DNA from: Ilex aquifolium
Lineage: Eukaryota; Streptophyta; Magnoliopsida; Aquifoliales; Aquifoliaceae
Direction of reading: 5' to 3'
DNA: 64,000 nucleotides
Assembly (NCBI GenBank): GCA_951799425.1
Contig: OX637395.1
Location: 17,470,951 to 17,534,950 of the forward strand
The translations under genes and the position numbers were made by a program. Within the stretch, counting starts at the first letter, position 1; each line of letters starts with the position of its first letter. The notes below the pieces were generated by a model, which was given only the letters and a program-made list of their open reading frames with translations, had not been told where the DNA came from and did no database searches. Of this stretch, positions 58,438 to 64,000 are shown piece by piece.

Positions 58438-61400
58438 ATGTTGAACCCTATTAGTCTGCTTGTTTTTCCACTTCTCTTCATAATCTTCAATCAATCATTT
58501 GCAACTGCAGCGACATACAATGTTCTCAACTTAGGGGCCAAACCTGACGGCAGGACCGACTCAACCAAGTCTTTCCTCAGTGCTTGGGCTGCAGCTTGTG
58601 GCTCAGTCAAACCGGCCACGATCTACGTGCCACGGGGAAGGTACTTGCTTCACAAAGCATACTTTGCAGGCCATTGCAAGAACACTGCAATAACTATCAT
58701 TATTGACGGCACCCTCCTAGCTCCCTCAGATTACCATGTTATCGGAAATGCTCATAACTGGATCCTATTCGAGGGAGTCAATGGAGTTTCTATACGTGGT
58801 GGGATGCTTGATGGCCAAGGGACTGGTTTGTGGGCATGCAAGGCCACCGGCAAGAGTTGCCCTAGAGGTGCCACGGTACGTGAAATTACTAAACTAGCCG
58901 TTACAGTTTTGGTGCCAAGTGCAATACTGCAATCCAAACATGGGGCGCTCCAATTTTAGGACATAAATTTCCTTACAATAATACTATTTAGACCTAATTT
59001 GTTAACATAATTCATTGATTTAGTTCATTACAATCATTGAATTAATTGCGGGTCTCAACAAATAATGGGATTTACTGTCAATCTAATAGTTATGAATGAT
59101 TAGGTTAATACATTATGTTCCTAAATTAGGTTCAAGTAGTATTGTTCTTTTCCTAAATACTATGCCATGGTTTCCTTGTGGCCACTGTTATTTTGGTGCC
59201 TTCATGTTATAAGGAAATATTCAAATTATTTTTCTTGGAAAAACAGTAGTTGTAGTTAATTTGGGAACTTAATGCTCTTTGTCGTTGGCTAAAGAGTGGT
59301 TTTCAATATTGAATAGAATCAACTATAAACTAAACAGTAACTATACATCAAGTACTCAAATTAAATTTAATATTTTAAATTTTTTTCTTGGAAAAACATA
59401 GAATGTTATATATATGCGGGTCTTGGTCTTCCCCAAAGGGAGATCTCTAGACTTAAGGACCTGCTTGGTATGTTTTTTGGGAGAGGTTTGGATTAACTTG
59501 TCCAAATCCTTTCAAACCTAAAGATGAGATTCAAAGATGAAATTCAACATTTAATGCTGTCCATATCCATGTTTGGTATGCGCAGGGATATATGACTATT
59601 ATGCTAATATATTTGTATATAAATGACTATTGTGCCCCTTAACCAATTTAATCCAAACATGAGTAATTATATATTAGGGGTATAAATCTCATTTGAATGT
59701 GAAACTCCCAAACCCACATATGAAACCCACCTCCCATGAGTTTCATGAAACCCATGAACTTGGGTTTAATGAACAGGCCGGATTTCAAACCCTAGACTAT
59801 ATAGTTACCAAACATGGGTTTAAAGGGGTTTAGTCCCCAACTCATGTTCCAAAACTCCCCAAAACCCACATACCAAACAGCCCCTTAAGTGACTGGCTTT
59901 GGCCTCTAGGCTTCGCAAAGTAGTATTTTTGTGCATAGATGAAGACGCTCTTTCCTACAGTTTAGGGTTAACTGTATCTTACGATATTATAATATATTGA
60001 TAAAAGAACTAAAATTCCAAGGAAGCACCTGGAAAAGAATGTAACAAAATGATTCCTTTTATTTGGAATACTTGGCACATTACTATTAGTAGTTCCCTGT
60101 GGTGGCTTATCTTTTCTGAGCTTGTAAAATAATGAAGCTCGTGGTTTTTGTTTTTTTTTTTTTTGTTATCACTTCTTTCCTTTTTGATTAATAATGTTTT
60201 ATACTTGATTATGTGTATGGTCAGACACTGGGCTTTACTAACTCCAACAACATCGAAATCAATGGATTAACTTCGCTAAACAGCCAGATTTTTCACATCG
60301 TCATCAATGGCTGCCACAATGTCAAGCTGCAAGGAGTGAAGGTCTTGGCTTCTGGCAACAGCCCGAATACTGATGGCATTCATGTGCAATTATCATCAGG
60401 CGTCACAATCTTAAACTCTAATATTGGTACAGGTGATGATTGTGTATCAATAGGTCCAGGCACGACTAACTTGTGGATCGAGAACGTTGCTTGTGGCCCT
60501 GGTCATGGAATTAGGTACCAAATGTCGCAATCAATACATAGATATAATAGATTAAATATGACGAGTCCTTTATGTTTCTTGTTCCTATATTATGCATACA
60601 TATAGTGCTAATATGTATGTGTTTGGTGCAGCATTGGAAGTCTAGGCAAGGACTTTCATGAAGCTGGTGTACAAAATGTGACAGTTAAAACTGTTATATT
60701 TAAGGGTACAGAGAATGGGCTGAGGATAAAGACATGGGGTAGACCCAGCACAAGTTTCGTTAGGGGTGTTCTTTTTCAGCATGTTAGTATGGCAAATGTT
60801 CAAAATCCCGTCATAATCGACCAAAATTACTGCCCAGATAACAAAAATTGCCCTGGCCAGGTACGATTATTATGATATACGTAGTGATGACAAATTTTCA
60901 TGCTTGTTGAGACGCACCAATTTTGCATGCTGAGTCCATAATGATATTTTTAAGAGCATTACTCCCCTTGGCCTTTTAGGCTAACGAGTGGCCTTGACCG
61001 TCATGACAGTCTGTGGAATTTTGAGAGAAATTCATAGAGAGAGAATTGGATTATGATAGTAATCTTATTCTCGAGTTAGATTACTGAATAATTGAATATC
61101 TAAACATGGTAATCTAGGATTTCGGAATGATAATCTCATTCCCAATAAAGATTATCGCCACCCAATCGGGGCATAAAGCTTTTGCAATAGATTGGGGGTT
61201 AATTTCTTGAACAAAAATCTTTGAAAACACCAGGAAAAAAAAATTCTTGAACTTATGTGCCTCGGTTTTAGTTCTAATGTGATAATCTGACTAAATCTTT
61301 TCTTGTTTGTGTAATTTTGTCACAGGTATCGGGTGTAAAAATCAGTGACGTTACATACCAGGACATCCATGGAACATCAGCAACACCAGTTGCTCTAAAA

Positions 61401-61544
61401 TTTGATTGTAGTAAGAAGAATCCATGTAGCACGATAAGACTTGAAGATGTGAAACTCACTTATAAGAACCAAGCAGCCAAAGCATCATGTGTCAATGCCG
61501 GAGGAACAACTTCTGGCTTAGTCGAACCCACAAGCTGTTTGTAA
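58438..61544 (+). CDS. Secreted polygalacturonase (GH28), exo/pollen type, four exons, 391 aa
   Basis: Exons 58438-58875, 60225-60514, 60632-60860 and 61326-61544 join in phase through GT/AG introns to 1176 bp. Residues 1-24 are a hydrophobic signal peptide ([18 protein letters not shown]), so the enzyme is exported to the cell wall or pollen exudate, where it hydrolyses alpha-1,4-galacturonan. The GH28 motifs are all present: GNSPNTDG with Asp196 (NTD), GTGDDC with Asp217/Asp218, GPGHG with His240, and RIKTWG (Arg274, Lys276). C-terminal Cys pairs include FDCSKKNPC. Length and sequence fit the plant exopolygalacturonase clade, typical of pollen, but expression is inference. No stops or frameshifts were found. 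Intron 1 is long (1.35 kb) and contains a MITE. Confidence 0.97.
59457..59884. mobile_element. hAT-like MITE in intron 1 of the polygalacturonase gene
   Basis: The left end GGACCTGCTTGGTATGTTTT and the reverse complement of the right end, GGGGCTGTTTGGTATGTGGG, are inverted repeats. Both ends are flanked by CTTAAG (59452-59457 and 59884-59889), consistent with a partly palindromic duplicated target. Both arms repeat CCAAACATGGGTTT/AAACCCATG-like phrases. It adds about 430 bp to the intron and does not touch splice sites. Confidence 0.72.
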
Positions 61545-62175
61545 CGCAGATATATTTTTTTTCCCAAAAAAAAAAGAAGAAAAGAAATAATTGTTGTATA
61601 TGCAGGGGGAACATATGTCTTGATTCCTCCTGTGTATTGGTATGCTAAGTAGCATTATATTGTGTTAGCTTGTTACAGTAAAGTTCTTGCCTGAGCCTGT
61701 GGTGGTGCCAGCCCATTGAGCCTGCCTGGCCTTGCAAATATTTGAGTCCCCATTATGGAATGTTCTTCCACGAATTAATGTCATAGAATTTAACTGTTGA
61801 ATATGCGATTAGTAGTGTCTCTAATTTTACCAAACAATGCAAAAATTTGGTACAAATTGCAAAGAGCATCTCTCAGCCATGCCAGTCGTAGGATGAATGG
61901 TTGTATTTAAATCAAAAACAAATGGCACGTCAGGTATTTCATTTGTTGTTTTTTGAAATTTTTACTTGAATTAACGAATTGAAGAAGTTCTAAAATATTA
62001 CATATCAAACTAACAAAATTTAATTCGAATTATAATTTGGAGACATCCAAAATACATTCAATTGCTTAATGACTCAATCTTTTTCTCATTATTGCGATCA
62101 CATTTGTAAAAAAATATTGCTTATACCTCATTATTTTATATCAACTGTCACAACTGTTGTGATCGCCATCCCATG
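61545..62175. other. 3' UTR and flank of the polygalacturonase gene
   Basis: The TAA at 61542 is followed by about 200 bp of T- and A-rich probable 3' UTR. A poly(A) site cannot be fixed. Beyond 61850 there is AT-rich DNA with no recognised feature. Confidence 0.5.
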
Positions 62176-62400
62176 TCATTGCCACCATTAACCCCCACCA
62201 TCGCCACTACCACCAGTCTCTTCCCAACCCCCCTACAGTCGCCCCTACCATTGCCACCAAGCACCACTACCACCATTGCCACCAAGCACCACTACCACTG
62301 CCCTCTTCCCAACCCCCCTACAGTCGCCCCTACCACTACAACCACTGTCACTACCACTGTTGCCACCAAGTGCCACCACCACCATACTATTATCGGCACC
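62176..62400. repeat. CCA/ACC-rich low-complexity minisatellite
   Basis: Imperfect repeats of CACCACTACCACCATTGCCA and a duplicated CCCAACCCCCCTACAGTCGC block (about 62227 and 62307). The Thr/Pro-rich open frame across it is not a credible gene. Confidence 0.85.
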
Positions 62401-62539
62401 ACCATATTGACCCAATGTCTAGCTAAGAATGATTTTGATGATAACAAACATTCTAATGTGATATATAATCTCCAATATGTTGTATTGTTGTGCATAAGTT
62501 CTATGGATAAAAAACACTTTGCAAGATCTCAATCAAAGA

Positions 62540-62760
62540 TTTGAAAAATCAATCCAACACTCTCACACAAAGCACATTGAAATAAAGCATCACTTCATTA
62601 GACATCATGTTTAAAATGGTGTTGTAAAGTTAGAAGTCATTACAATTGAGTATTAACTAGCGGATATATTTATAAAACCATTGAGCGAATGTCGATTTTG
62701 TGAGATTAGAAGAAAGTTAGGAGTGTTAGGTTTAGAAAGAATTAGAATGAAAAATATGAT
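62540..62760 (+). pseudogene. 3' end of a copia pol (RNase H C-terminus)
   Basis: Translation from about 62548 gives NPTLSHKHIEIKHHFIRHHV in a slightly shifted frame, then NGVVKLEVITIEY, a stop, LADIFIKPLSECRFCEIRRK and LGVLGLERI. This is the conserved C-terminus of copia RNase H (KHI.I.HHFIRD.V, LADIFTKPL). At least two stops are present. Nothing upstream of 62540 belongs to the element, so it is 5'-truncated. Confidence 0.85.
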
Positions 62761-63050
62761 GAAATACAGAGATCAGGTTCGATCGATCGGACAACCTTAC
62801 CGAACAACCGAAGATGCATACAGGTCGACTAGCCAGGCTTGTTGGGGGCTATATAAAAAGTTGCAAATTCCTCACTTATTCGCACTCTTCACTTTCTGAC
62901 CTTTTGAAATCAAAACCCTACTCTTCAAATTCCTCAAATCATCATCCCTAAACACAAAAATCATTCTTTGAAATGTAGATCCAACATCACCCATCAAAGT
63001 CCTCTCCCTCTCTACCGATTAAATCCACCATCTTTCTCTCATTCATCCAT
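62761..63050 (+). other. Spacer after copia pol
   Basis: Contains a GGTTCGATCGATCGGACAAC motif and AGGTCGACTAGCCAGG, then GGGCTATATAAAAAGTTGC, a possible TATA box at about 62850. The following CT/CA-rich stretch would suit a 5' leader. No coding was recognised. Confidence 0.4.
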
Positions 63051-64000
63051 TAATGGCACCCTAAAAAAGAAGAGCTCCAACATCAGCCATGCCAAAGAAG
63101 AAAATAATGAAGCAAATTAAAATCATGACATGAGTTTCCTAAATGATAAATGTCGTGAATGATGGAATCGTTACATGTTAGGGAGTATCATTGAAGGTCA
63201 ACCCATTAACATTTTTCATCTTTCACATCTTGGTATTGACGTTCTATTTGACAATATGGGTTTGACTAAAGCATCAGAAATAGCTGAGTGAGGAGACATG
63301 GTTGTGGATACCACAACAACAATAAAAGTGATTTGTGGTAATGACTATAATGGTGGGACTAAGATTGCCACTAACCAAACGCTTGATGTGCCTAGAATAA
63401 TCACCAATATTTTTGCAAAAAATATGGTGCCTCTAAGGGAGATCATATGAATGAAGTGCAAGCCTCTCAACTATTTTTGACCCACTCCGTGGTGGTTGGA
63501 TGAAAGCTAAACCTACCATACATTATCTTGAATTACATGCAACGAGTAGATAGAAAGGATGACAATCTTCCCTATGGCATGTTAATCACCAAAGTGTTTG
63601 CAACATTTCGTGTTGACCTCAATCATGAAGAATATGTGATTGGCAAAACATTTTTTGATAGTGGAACATTGACACTTGTGGGGATTGACACTTATGGGGA
63701 TTGAAACTCACAGAGGCAATTGTGAAAAGAGAGTCATGTTAGGGGGAGCTAGTTAAAAGGAAGAGCATTTGGAGGAAAATGTTCTCTTGGATGAGTATAA
63801 TCCACAAGAAACCGAATAATTGTCGGGGTTTGAGGACGATGACATAGCCATTGGTGAGTTTGACTCTTCGGGTCTCTATGTGACAAAGAGGGATCTTGAC
63901 CCCCTCCAAAAGTCAATGGATGATCTTAGTATTCAGATGTCCAGGCTCTACAACAAAGTTGATGGGATTATGAACTTCTTCCAATCCACCTTCGGTGGAC
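63051..64000 (+). pseudogene. Degenerate plant transposon ORF (putative plant transposon protein type), runs off window
   Basis: Mixed-frame translation reads FLNDKCRE, WNRYMLGSIIEGQPINIFHL, HLGIDVLFDNMGLTKASEIA, then VDTTTTIKVICGNDY. DDNLPYGMLITKVFATFRVD follows near 63560. The end (63830-64000) reads FEDDDIAIGEFDSSG and DPLQKSMDDLSIQMSRLYNK, a coiled-coil tail. The layout resembles retrotransposon-associated proteins of unknown function found downstream of pol in some plant elements. Stops in every frame show it is broken. The assignment is tentative. Confidence 0.5.

Noticed and set aside
62173-62544. Thr/Pro-rich 123-residue protein
   Set aside because: Encoded by CCA/ACC low-complexity repeats. 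Composition simply reflects the repeat.

Overview
This is nuclear DNA from a flowering plant, most likely a eudicot. The evidence is spliced genes with GT/AG introns, a pollen-type polygalacturonase, a U6 snRNA copy of plant sequence, and dense plant-type transposons: Athila, Tat and Tekay-like Ty3/gypsy, Ty1/copia, RNase H-bearing L1-like LINEs, TRIM, and Mutator- and hAT-like MITEs. The species cannot be told from the sequence alone. I found no bacterial, viral or CRISPR-like system.

Three host protein genes are supported. (1) 4313-5565, minus: an organelle-targeted protein whose body resembles the M domain of SRP54/Ffh; its last exon was not found. (2) 26413-27505, minus: a two-exon, 329-residue membrane-anchored SAM-dependent methyltransferase. 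(3) 58438-61544, plus: a four-exon, 391-residue secreted GH28 polygalacturonase with a TATA box and all catalytic motifs. A degenerate U6 snRNA copy lies at 33476-33570. The three genes look independent, with no clustering by function.

Layout: 0-3.5 kb, two decayed LINE fragments in opposite orientation, the first split by a 540-bp MITE with a 9-bp target duplication. 3.5-6.2 kb, gene 1 and its flanks. 6.2-16 kb, a hAT-like element with a CA microsatellite, a copia LTR, and an Athila-like element with gag and protease only. 18.6-22.7 kb, a clean 5'-truncated LINE with a 12-bp target duplication and poly(A). 24.0-25.6 kb, a TRIM-like element. 26.4-27.5 kb, gene 2. 27.7-29.9 kb, two long foldback (Mutator-like) elements, the second holding unrelated organelle-like DNA. 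30.7-32.9 kb, the 3' end of another LINE. 33.5-35.5 kb, the U6 copy and two MITEs.

35.7-45.3 kb is one Tat-type gypsy element with a perfect 5-bp target duplication, an RT-integrase deletion, an antisense reading frame and a nested solo LTR. 46-56 kb is a nest of a gypsy LTR with tandem repeats, two copia elements, another gypsy LTR and a MITE. 58.3-61.6 kb is gene 3, with a MITE in intron 1. 62-64 kb holds low-complexity CCA repeats, the 3' end of a copia pol, and a degenerate plant transposon reading frame running off the window.

The window is mainly a record of nested insertion. The most unusual points are the M-domain-only protein, the foldback element with foreign cargo, the Tat antisense frame, and a near-perfect hairpin at 17681-17771.
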